A model generated the notes under the pieces. It was not told where the DNA came from, ran no database searches, and saw only the letters and a program-made list of their open reading frames with translations. The translations under genes were made by a program, and so were the position numbers. Positions 26,306 to 38,500 of a stretch of 64,000 bases of DNA are shown here, piece after piece (the stretch's first letter is position 1; each line of letters opens with the position of its first letter). The stretch is from the NCBI GenBank assembly GCA_013365325.1, contig JABVXV010000093.1:62001-126000 (forward strand), read 5' to 3'. Source of the DNA: Dipetalonema caudispina. Its lineage: Eukaryota; Nematoda; Chromadorea; Rhabditida; Onchocercidae.

Positions 26306-29300
26306 AGAAACGAAAAATCTGATTTGTTTTTTTCTTCCAAGAAAAAAATTTGAATTATTTCAGGGATACATTTTAAGTTTTAATTCTTTAAATACTGTTT
26401 CCATTTTTAGCCACCTACCGTATTATGTATGAAGTTTTCCAGTACTAATTATTTGATATTATGGACAATGATTTTAATAATAAATGATGATGATGATTTG
26501 CTAATAATAATAATCTAATAATGGTAGTAGTAATTTTTCAATAATGACATATGAACCAATAATGATAGTAAAAATTTCCAATCGATAGTGTTTTTCAACA
26601 ATGTTTTTTCTTCTTCTTTTCCGATAATAATTCGTAATTATTGGAAACTTCTCCTTTTTTTTTTTTTTTTTTTTTTTTTTGACAGTAGCATTAATTAAGC
26701 TGCAAAATACTCAATGCTTTTCAAAATTAAAACAAAAGAAGAAAAAAAAAAACGCCAAATATTTCAATTTCTATGTCTATCTGTAGCGATAACTATTAGC
26801 TATGAAGTTTTACTTCAGTTTTGTTGCTTTAACTTATCTGTTTACTTCAGGTATGAAATTTGGTTCCTTTGATGCTAATGTTATAGTAGGGAAATTATGG
26901 AAAAAAATTTTGAGATATTTTAGCTGTCAAATGATAATATGCGAATAAGATGACAATCTCAACACACTATTCAAATCAACTTTTCAACAGTTTTTTTTTG
27001 CAAACAATTTGATCAGAAAATAATATTTCTTATAATACAAAAAAAAAAAAAAAAAAAAAAATAATCTTCTTGAATAGTAGGAAAAAAGAAATGGGATGTA
27101 TAAAACACAATAATTTGAGAAATTCCTTAAAAATTTATTTTTTTAAGTTAATGAATTTAAATGTATGGAATAAAATAAAAAAAAAGGAAAATGAAGTGAT
27201 TAAATTAGTCGCGGGACAGAAGTATTAGCAAGTTATTGGATATTTGAAATAATTCAAAATGACTAAGTTAGTAAATATTAGTCGTATATAAATGGAATAA
27301 TTTAAAGTTCACATTTAATCTTAGCAATTAGAAGTGATTATTTATTATTGCACTAAATTCAAATTATTTGTTGTCATGGAATCATGGGAATAGTTTATGA
27401 TAAAAGAGAAAAACGAGAGATTATGCTAAAAGAGAAAAATTTAGCAGCAACAGCAACAAGAAGCAAACAAATTAACAAAGAAACGAAATTATCAATCAAT
27501 GAAAATGAACAGAATTTGCAAAAATTATTCGTTAAACTTAAATGAAATCGATCAAAACTTTTCTATCTACATTACTTATTAGTAGCAATTGTTTTTTCTT
27601 TTTTTTTTTTTAAACTTATTTGTAGTTGAAGATAGATGGTAGGCAAAATCCAAGAAAGATGAAAAGACGAAAATTGAGAAATTTCCATAATTCAGCTTTA
27701 CATTTTTTTTTTTTAAATGTGATACTTTGATTGGAAATTTTGTAATATTTAGAGAAAGATAATTTTAAGTCAACGATATATCTACCATATCATATATTTG
27801 AGATGGTGATCTTAGTAATATCTAAATGAAGATGATAATTTGAATTGTATTGTAGAAAACAACAACTAATCTACTACAAAATATTTCAAAAAATTTTAAA
27901 TATAAAACTAATGTGAAAATACACACAGAAAAAAAAAAAAAGGATATTTATATCTAATTCTTCCAACGATACAATGCGAAATTTATGGTAATCAGTAAAT
28001 AAATTCATCCAAGCTAATTTCCGCATATCATTCCAGATTTTTGCTATTGCAATTACATCAATGACAATTTATTGGTATTTTAATGGTAGAATTAGTAGAG
28101 CCATTTACTAATGGATCAAATCATTTGCGTATTTTTTTATTTTTCATTCCATTTCAATGCTTTTGAGAAGTAATAAAATTTTAACACCCACTGCCAATAT
28201 GGCAGCAATTCGCATTTTTCCATATTATGTATATTTATATATATATATATATCATATAGATGATTTTTTTTTTTCTTTTTAAGAATTCTTTTGAACGAAA
28301 TAATCTAAGCTTAAACGTAATTAGATGATGCGCTAATTATTACCAGATAGTTACATTAAAATTTCAGGAAAAAACCAGCAGCAGCTTATTTAATATATTA
28401 CTCCTGGACAAATACAACAATTCCATTAATATATTCGAAAAAAGGATCAAAAAAGAAAATAAAAAATTTCTGGATCAATACTTTAATGTCCAGAAGATCT
28501 TTTCGTTTTATTACATTAATTGATCATGTATTTGTATATTTGGCTAATACTACCATACCTCTTAACTTTTTCTCTTCTTCAAATCATCTGCATTAGTTTT
28601 GATATTTCTTCTTTTCTTTTTTTGAAACATTAACTTTATTCATTCGAATACTTTAAATTTCACAAAAAATCATTTTTTATTTTGTAAAATTTCTTAATTA
28701 GTGTAGGAATTAAATAATATCGCAGATGCATTGTCGATATTATGTTTTATTCGTTTTTTCTTTTTTTTCTAAAGGAAGATTGAAAGAAATATTGGGTAAG
28801 GTTCAAAAATATTTGTTGAAAAATTTTCTCAAATGTGCCAAAATTTACAAATATCAAAAGATGGATAGGACGGTATACAATCAAAATGTTTCTCTTTCGT
28901 TAAACTGAGTTGAAATGAATTAAGTTCAAGAAGTTTTGATGCCTAATTCCTTCAGAAATAGTTAGAATGTGATTGAAGGAATGATAATGAGAAAATCTTT
29001 TTATAACATCCGAATCATATGAAACAATTATGACAAATAGCTTCAATAGGCTAGAGTCGAATCAAATGTTGCCTACAATTCTATTATGTCTAAAATCAAT
29101 TCTGCTACACTGATTCAGACAATTCAATTCTAGAGGTCGTTAAATTAAAAGTTCTCAGGAAATTTTCAAATCAATAATTGAAATTAATCATAATACATGG
29201 AACAAAACCATCGGCACATCTATTCATCAGGTCGATTGATGTATTGGCCAACTTCAATCAATCCCTCGATGACCTAATAATTTTAGGCCATTATGAATAA

Positions 29301-31305
29301 ACAAAATGAATGATTTTCTTGATATTTCTAGTTCACAAGCAAGCAAAAAAAGTATAAATATAATAGGCATATTTCAAAATTTGAACATCAAATGACAGCC
29401 AAAAATGCCTCGCTATATCTATCTTCCTCCAATCATATTAGCATAATTTTGTTAGACAGAAGCATCCACCTTTTTTTTTGCACATGTTAGTAAATAATTT
29501 TACCATTTCCAGTGCAATTTAAAATTTAAATATCAACCAACCAATCATTTAATTCTGTGGTTTAAATCATTTAATAGATGACAACAGACTGATATACTGA
29601 AGAATAATCATTGTTTCTTCCATACAATATCTAAGCTTTTGCATTATATCTGGTTGTTTACTTTAATTATTAATGAAAATGATATTTTCCTTCTCTACCA
29701 ATAGGCAGAATCCGATTTCTAACAGATTGATAAATGAATGAATAGCATGATAATAAGGTTGACTCTTGCTGTATTAATATCACTATGCAGTAATTAACAT
29801 TGGAAATCTATTCATCGATAACTGCTTTTAAAGTATTTAAATATAATTACATTCCTTAGATGCTCCCAATCATAGTAAAACAGCTAAAATGGTAAAAATT
29901 TATTAAGGAGATTTGAATCATTAATCACCGACAATAAAATATTTTATAATTGCCAAAGGAAGAATGCGACTATTGAAATAAAAGAAAAAATACCAAAAAA
30001 ATAAACTAATTTAAATGAGGTTGTAGTTAACACTTCACTCACTTTTAATATGATGAGAACAGTTCCAGACGTCAAGGTACGGATAAGAAAACGGATTAGA
30101 GTAACCAAGGAAACAAGTCACTGAGAGCATTCCATGAAGCAAATAAAAAAACCTGAACTAAATTCAATTAACTGAATAATATGCGAAACCAATTTATCGA
30201 GGAAGCAAAGAAAACTACTGGAAAATGCAGCTTTCAGGAAATGTTCATTGTATTTTCTCTAAACCATTACAGCTGGCCTCAAAATCCAACTTTCAAGCCT
30301 TCATATATATACATACAGCATTGAATTCAACAAAATGTTTTAGAAATTGGATTCAAATGATCTTCGCTCGTTAAACTTGAAACATACATTCTTATTTTCG
30401 GTATTTCCGATTTTCTGGTTTTTCCTTCCGTTATTTGGAAATAATTTCAGCTCTCTTCCCCAATGAAGGTCTCAAATCAGTGTCACTCATTAATAATCAA
30501 ATTATCTATATGGCAATTGATTCCTTTCAGTGGTACTGTTTTCCGAAAAATTTCTAACTCCTTTCACTCTCTCCTTTCCTGGAACTTCACATTCTGTGTA
30601 TTACCAAATGTACGATGCAAGATTGGAATGCAACATAAGATGAGAAATAGATGAATATCATAGTTATACAATAAAGCATGATTATTGCAATTCAAATGCA
30701 AAATTTCTTAATGATTGATTTTTCCCATAGCTTGCAAAAAATTAATTATAAATAAACAAAAAGCAGCACAAGACAAAATTGATGAAGCGGACAGCGCCTT
30801 ACAAAAAGATCATTGTGTGTATGCTGAATAAGCCGTGAGAAAACAGAATAAGAAATAATGCTGACAAATTACTGATAAATCAACACAACTTTTTGGTACA
30901 AGGAGAATCAGCCCGTTTTATCCTTGAAAACAAACAATCTTCCTTTAAGTAACTGAAAACAGATCATTTTAATATGTAAGAAGATAGCGATAATAATGAC
31001 ATGGACGAAATAAAACTTTGAGCCAACAAGATGGTCTGACCCCGTCATTTGATGCAACACATTTTCCTAAGAGTAATTTGAAGATATCAAGTGATCTGGT
31101 TCAAATGACTGAATAATATACGACATGTGTTTTTTGACGATTCCCTTAATATATCCTACGCTTCACATTTCAACATCAATTACTGTGTGGATGCTAATTA
31201 TGCATCGTAATAAAATATACGGATCGGACTGTACGATAAAAATTTCAAGTTAAACTTCTGAAATCAATCTCAGTGTTTGAAATTACTTTGACATTTTAAT
31301 AAAAA

Positions 31306-34300
31306 TTAACTTACAGATGTGAAGAACTTATAGATGAAACATGAAGTATTTGGACCAATGTCAAAAAAGTGTATATCCGTTGGTTTCGCCGTCTTTCGTT
31401 TGGTTCGGGAATGTAAGGACATTTTTGGATTTGTGATGAAATCGTACATCATGTAAATCCAACTTGAATGCACCATGTAATCTTTGTAGTATTCCGGAGC
31501 TATGGCTCTAATCTACAAATTCATGAATATAATTAAAAAAAGACTGCTCTCGAAATTCATCATAAGCAATCTGATCGTTGAAAACATAACGCAAAAACGA
31601 AAAACGAAAAAGGAACAACGAACCTTTGGAAGATTACTGCCACAAACATATGGAAAATCATGATGTTCAATATGATAACCAACGTTAAATGTTACTAAAT
31701 TTATCGGACCATAATAACTAAAAATTACAGTAATAAATAGCACCCATACTAACCTATAAACAACAGATGCACAAAGCAGATATTCCCAGAGAATTTAAGC
31801 AGTCTTGATGAACAAGGACTGACAAAGGAGTGCAAAAACTGAATAAGCACTACTCCAACATCCCGACATACCTTCGTAAAAATTCAAAAGAATTTAAATA
31901 TTTGAGCAAATGAAGCAAGGATCCTCTTTCCTATATAAACGTGATATAATGAACTAATAATAATAAACAAACTAACAAAAACTGGTTACTAACAAAAATT
32001 TCCATATTGTTTTTCTCATTCTATAGCAAAAATTTTTGCATTTAACTGACTTACCTGTATGTTTCTTGCCCAGGATTGAAAACATAGTGATCAGAAATAT
32101 AATGACTAGCAAGTGGATGAATACCCGATCCAACAAAAAACCCGCCTAACAGATATGCAAAAGCTTTCCAACCGAAAAAACTGATAACGATATAATCAGT
32201 GAAAATTTGGAACAGCGCATTTAGAATTTCTAAATCTGTGACAGCCTGAAAATGGACACTTTCAAAGTTTAGACAAAAAAAGGGGTAAAATAATGTTGGA
32301 AATGACAGCAAAACAATAATGAAATAATAGTAATAAACAAACTGGCTGAGGGAACTATATCAGGAACATAAATTTAATTTCAAGACATACATCTAAACAA
32401 TTCACTCTACTCTTTTCATTAAACATCGAATAGTATTCATATGAGGAAAAATTTCAAATCAAGCTTGACCAACTTTTGGATAAATAAGAAATGGTCTTGA
32501 AGCATAAAAGAATGGCTGAAGAAAGACCCATAACAACTTTCCCAAAGTACGACGGAAGTATCGCGCTTCGAAATCCGTCGGTATATCAGTATCCAACACT
32601 TCTTCACCTGAAAACTGAACTATTCCAGACATAACATGTTTTTTCAGTAACATAAAAATCTGAGGAACCTTGTATTTGGAACTTTATGTATGGAAATACA
32701 ACTAAAATATAAATATCTCACGATGTTATATAATAAAGTATTACCCATGTAGCGATGGTGTTCCAAATGATACTTCTTAAACGAAACTGACATAGGTACC
32801 ATCATCGGTAGATTAGCAATAAATCCAAACAAGCGGTTCTTAAATAATCGGTATAATTTAAAACCTTGAAAATACAGTCTGGAATGGAATCAATAAGCTT
32901 CATCAATTCTTCCAGTTATCAACCTCGAGTTACTTCTCAATCCTTGTTGTTAAGAGCAAGGCTTATTCCTTCCTCCGAAACACGCCTATTGTTTGTCCTA
33001 TGTCAAGAAAGTGATATCAGAAGAGTCAGAAACCGATGCCTACCAAGCCAACTATGTTTTCTTCAACCACTGTCCTTATTTTCTCTCCTTCTTTGTCCTC
33101 TTTCTTTATTATGCTCATTAAAATGTCTATAAAAATTTTGCAACGCAGTTAATAACGTTAAAATTTTGCAACGCAGTTAATAACGTTAAAATTTTGCAAC
33201 GCAGTTAGTAACGGCCATTTTCTCACAGGGATTCAGTGGAAAGATTGCAATTACTACTTTCTTTTCCCTTCCCTATGTTTAATTTGCACTCTTTGCGGTT
33301 TTAGATTTAGATTTAGGTGACAAAGCTATCGTATGGCCGGTAGAAAACTGCACGCTCTAAACTCAATTTCACGAGATCGTTTGGTCCTCATGTCATCGCT
33401 GGTTTTTCTGCGGCAAAAACAAAATGAAACGAACCGCAAGAGGATGAGCACAACCGAATGCCATATTATGTGATATTTCATGAACAGCCAATGTAAGTGA
33501 ATGTCCAATGGTACCACCAGTAAAATATGCTTGCAAACAAATCAACAACCAGTCCGAATCTGTGATAAATTGATGAGTCTTTTTCAAACAAATAAAGTGT
33601 AAATGAGCTACATGAAATATTTATAAAATCTTAATGATAAGTCTCACTTTAGGTACAAATTTGACGACTTTCCGATATTACTACTTTGTTATTTATTTAG
33701 ATCTTACACTTTTACGATCTATCTCTTCACATCGATATGAGCAGCATCTATCATTAAAAATACACAAAATAAATCTCTAATATCCTGGGACATGCCCCAT
33801 AAGCTACCAAACATTAAAATAGAGCATAATACCTTAAAACCACACTATTTTCCATCAAATTACGGTCGAGAACGCATTCATAAAAATTCTAATTCGGGTT
33901 TCTCATAAACATGACAGCAGGACAACTGCTTACATTTTTCCTTATCACTTAATAATAACTTGCGAACAAACATTTGATTTAAATCACTTTCGAATTAAAT
34001 TAGATAAATTGTTCCAGTTATAAATATACCTCGCAAAAGCCAAGCAATGCTGAATTGTGCGACAACCATTGCTACGACGACATATTTGAATGATGGATCA
34101 ACACCGAAATATTTTTTGATTTCCGGATACTTCTGGATTATCTCATTTCGTCTAAAGGAATTTGTAAGGGTACCGCATCAACTTGAGAAATACTTAGAAT
34201 TCTTCGTGTGCTTTTGTCGATTGTCAAGTATTAGATTTAATTTCAAACCAAATTTTCGAATCAACAAACTAACCTGCTCGCATGTGGTTCTTGCGTATAT

Positions 34301-34335
34301 GACCAACTGAAGTCTTCCACATCAGCCCCATGCAT
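31306..34335 (-). CDS. DEGS1: sphingolipid delta(4)-desaturase (DEGS1 family), 8 exons
   Basis: Exons in transcript order: 34335-34274, 34151-34030, 33559-33435, 32838-32745, 32607-32474, 32245-32055, 31717-31624, 31512-31306; all phases agree, giving 342 aa (human DEGS1 323). The enzyme is an ER membrane di-iron desaturase that converts dihydroceramide to ceramide. All three histidine boxes are present at nearly the human positions: HEISH (88-92), HLEHH within [10 protein letters not shown] (127-131) and HIEHH within [12 protein letters not shown] (258-262). Other family blocks are [18 protein letters not shown] and [11 protein letters not shown]. The N-terminus [19 protein letters not shown] matches the family start; the ATG at 34335 has no in-frame ATG close upstream. 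Hydrophobic segments near 43-61 and 65-87 fit membrane spans. The C-terminus runs about 20 residues past the usual end, and a perfect GTAAGT donor overlaps the last codons, so a further exon is possible. The next gene upstream on this strand ends 1.2 kb away. Confidence 0.95.
33135..33218. repeat. three tandem copies of a 28-bp unit in a desaturase intron
   Basis: Copies start at 33135, 33163 and 33191. The unit begins ATTTTGCAACGCAGTTAA and continues TAACGTTAAA; the third copy diverges near its end. It lies within the third intron (32839-33434) of the desaturase gene. Confidence 0.95.
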
Positions 34336-35502
34336 CACCAGTATTTCGCTTACAATGAGATCTTCAAAACTACTTTTAAAAACAGGGTATTTTTTTTACA
34401 AATATCGAATAGAAATTAACGATGATATCAAATAAAATGAATTGCCTACACTAGCATTCTCGTCAATCCTCATCCCAAATTCCTCCGACCTTATTTCGTC
34501 AATTCTGCTAAGCAACCAGCATTATTCTGATTTGAAAGTCTGACAAACCGACCGTAATTCCAAAAATACTAATACCAAGCAGTCCATGATATTTCGTAAA
34601 GAAACTATAATTTGAAGTTGAAACTTTCGATGAAAAAATTTCCCACTTAAAGGATGTGACCAACGATTATCTAATGTAAACATTTATTTGGAAAAAAAAG
34701 AAAAATATTTACGAAGAATATCCGATCACTACTATTTTATAATATTCAACTGTTTAACTATCCTTCTCTCACTAAACATGTTATCTTTTATCCGGAATAC
34801 TTATCCCATCCCCATTCTAACCTTCTGAAATTTAATTATTAAATTAAATTTTCGGAAACAAATTGAAGAAGACCGCAATAACATACACTGTGCGTTGAAA
34901 AAAACGCCTTCATGTAGATAACAAAAGAAATATAACGGCTTATTTCAGCAAACTTTTTATTGTCATCTCAGCATCGTTAAAGTTGAAAGAGAATGAAATC
35001 ATCCGAGTAAAAGTTCATAAGTGACAGCAAATATTGCTATACAGATGGAGTAAAAATATTGCTAATAAATATATTAATGATATTCGGAAAACTATTCTTC
35101 TGTAGGTACAAGTATAGCAATCAAATAAACTTCTAGCATTCCAATAAAACAATTTCCCTGGCACAACAACTAGTTTTTCTAATATTTCCTTATAGTTAAC
35201 CAAACTAATATTTCTTTACAATTACTGATATCAATACTTTCTCGTTATAAATTATCATTTGCATATTTTAGTTACACATCAAAATACTACACAAACAGAG
35301 AGCAGCGTAAAATTAGGTAAAGAGAAGGCATCTGAATAACAAATTAAGATTAATACTGTGAAAATTACAGAAATACAATAAACATAGCAAAGTCAATTTG
35401 AGCTTTCCAGAATTAAGTACATAAATTATCACAAAAAATAAGATTGTCATCGAATTCAGTATCCAGATAGTAGTGTAAATGAACAACGAATATTGCTCAG
35501 CA
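34336..35502. other. intergenic gap between two tandem minus-strand genes
   Basis: No coding exon is supported. It should contain the promoter or outron of the desaturase gene and the 3' UTR of the POMGNT1-like gene. A minus-strand AATAAA lies at 34956-34961, about 540 bases past the POMGNT1-like stop. Confidence 0.5.
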
Positions 35503-38500
35503 TTAATACTTCATATGAATGTTATCTGTGTCAACCGGTAAGCCATGTACTTTAATCCATGCAAATATATTACGCGGTCGATAGCTGGCAGATTAAAATG
35601 ATGATTTAGTAGCAATAAAAACTGTTCCATTTTTGGTAAAAATATTGTTCAAATTTCCAAACGAATTTTGAAATATCTATAAGTGCCTTTTTTAGATAAA
35701 AAATTGAACAAAAAAAAGTGCAATCTACTGATAACAAGTACAGATAATCTTTCCAAGTTGAGAAGATCATAAATAAAAACAACGGAAAGGAAAGAAGGAA
35801 TCGAAAAAAATGAATTTTTGCATCTAAAAAAAAGAATTTTTTTTGATTTAATTTTTGAATTTTCATCGAATTTTGAATTAGATTAATATTTTCCAAAACT
35901 GATAAAAGAAAAGATTTTGATGCAATCGAGTACTTTTTCTAAAAATAAATAAAAACTGATTGTAGACAAACGAAAAATTGTATGGAAGTAGCTTCAATAA
36001 ACAATATAAAAGTATTGCTGGGATTTTCATGCGCTCCTAATACACTGATACCATAGGAAAAATTAAGTAACATCCGAAACAAATTAATTTGGAATGAAAA
36101 AGACAACAGCGTGAAACTTACCGTCAAATATGTTTGAGCAGAAATTTAGATAACTTCATTACGAAGGCTGTGATATCGAAGTGAAATTTTGTGATTTGAT
36201 TTTAAGAAAGGGGCTACTATTTGCAACCAGCACGTATGATGCGTGTTTAGTTGAGAGTCTGAAATAAGTTCAAAATTTTTATGAAAGTTTTAAATCTGAT
36301 CTCCAGTCTTAATAAAAATTTATGAATAACAGACCGAAGAGAACGAAGCAAAAAAAAAAAAAAAAAACAGAAGCAGTAATAGATCACACCTTATGGTTCC
36401 TTTGTATGAACCTAACGGATAACTCTTCGTAATGTGTAAATCAAAGCACCGAGCCAATTGTGACAGCGCATTCGTACTTTCATCATATACAATAGTTATG
36501 GCACTGAAATTCACTTTGTAAATTATTCTTATTCATTCGAAAGAATTTAAATTACAAATTAAAGTCTTGAAGAGGTATGCCATGCAATTTCTTAAAAATC
36601 GCTGTTCCATCGCACTACTAACAGTATGACATATTTCTAGGGATTTCAAACCCAGAAGATATGAGTAAGCATTAGATAAATTAAGCAAAACGGTTTTACA
36701 GTTGGCATCAGAAACCTTCTTCTCTCTAATTTAATTAATGATTAGATTATCGATGGTTCTTTCAGTTCGAAATCCCAACGAATATTGTTCGCAGCCATGG
36801 TCAACCACGTCTGACGCAAAGTCGTGTTACACTCTATGATTGAACAATCTTGCATCTTCTATTAGTCTTAATTAAACATTTTTCGAACATTTTTATCCTA
36901 TTTACAAATTAGTTTGATACAATCCGTTTTCCGACAAATTTAAACAGAACTGATTTTAGTCATAATAAAAGGAACACTTACGGAATACCAGTAGTAGAAG
37001 TAATGGAATAGTTTCCATCATGTGCAATGAACGTATCTTCATGACAATTAACATAACTCTTTACATAAAATTTCAAACTATCATCAATGATTTTTCTCAA
37101 ATCTGTGTCATAGCTTTCTTCACTTAATCGATCCGCGTTTTCGATTTTTTCATCGCCACTCCTAAAGTTGAAGAAAATTTCAATTCTCATGTAAAAATCT
37201 TGTCAAAACAAACACAACAACATGAAAATATAAACTAACAAAAATAATTTTTCCGATCAATACGATATGAACTTTGGTGTTAAAAAAGGCAAAGATATGA
37301 GACATCAGCAAAATACAGACAAGGAGAAACGCGTATAAGAATGTGAAAGAGAATGTTTTAACACTAACAGCAGATTGCTATTACTATTTCCGCGTGATTC
37401 TATCGACGTGCCACCATCTTTCGTTAACGCAATCAAATCAAACGTTTTAATATGCTCGACACGCGACACAGCGGCTATATATGAGATATCAGGAATAAGC
37501 CAACCAAATTTTGTTCTTTCACAACACTTAAAAAAAGAGTGTGTGCAAAATATTATCAAGGCATTCAAAGCTTCCAAAAGGCGATAATGACTTTTCATTG
37601 TAACAACTTACGTGTGTCAGTGGTTTTCAAAATACGTTATTAAAAAGCTATTTGATGTTTCTGAATTTTTTTCAGCTTTCATCATAAAAACCCTAAACCA
37701 TTCCTTTCTACTCATATGACCGATATTCGTATAAGCAGTATGTGGCTATATTCTTATCAGCCCTCCTGTTATTTGATCCATTGACTCACCTGTCGATTTT
37801 TTATAAATTTATCATGAAATGACTTTTTCACCACATAAGCACCAGCTGCAGCACCATTTTCAATACGATATACGGATGAAAGATCCACATCACGACTTTT
37901 AACAACTTGAAATAATCAGAAACTGCTATAATGGTCTTGACATTTTTTTTTTTTATGGTGAGGGGAAAATAGTCCTGTTTAAACGGTAACTTCTAACGAC
38001 TCACACTATTTCACCTCTATCATCGACATAAATCAACGTACCACAAAAAAAGGTGAAGTCTTGATCTGCTAAATTCATATCATATCTGTTACCCAACGAC
38101 ATCTAAACAACATGTACGGTTCCCAAGCAGAACTACTAGGATGACATGGTTGTTTGAAACAACTCATCTTCGTGTGCAGTACAAGATTATATACTGGTTT
38201 TTCAAAATGTTAATGATCAAGCTAACGATTATGTAAGCTCGAAAATGTCAGCAAAAGGGAATCTGAACAATTAAATCCTTTATAGTACTTACTTGTCGTG
38301 CAGCAGAAGAGTAAAAAAATTTGGAAAAATAAAAACTTACTATTCTCATTAAGCGTGAGAATGAAGCTCGCAGTGTTATCTTTCAAGAAGTGTGGCAATA
38401 ACTGCGCAAGGAAATATAGAAAACCAGGTAACAAAATCATGTCTTCTTCAATAACAATTAAACATGGTGCATATGGGAACAGTGTCATCATGTGATCAAT

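Larger units (their letters stand above)
22380..31305. other. intergenic region between convergent GRIP-like and desaturase genes
   Basis: Besides the polyadenylation signals and the uncertain ORF at 23241-23444, I see no supportable gene. It holds A/T homopolymers (24511-24530, 26276-26306, 26655-26680, 27040-27061), an ATC trinucleotide-rich stretch at about 25044-25095 and a short TA run near 28235-28255. Open frames here, such as 30463-30654, show no domain or family resemblance. Confidence 0.55.

Noticed and set aside
30463..30654. 63-codon ORF in less AT-rich intergenic DNA
   Set aside because: No domain, no transcript signals and no convincing splice partners. Likely chance.
36755..36785. 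tRNA-like T-loop motif GTTCGAAATCC
   Set aside because: The flanking bases do not form a T stem and no matching D-arm, anticodon arm or acceptor stem was found.
37527..37598. Upstream extension of the WLIPDIS exon as an open frame
   Set aside because: No acceptor there gives the required phase 0. The strong CTCTTTTTTTAAG acceptor at 37527 does, so the extension is intronic.
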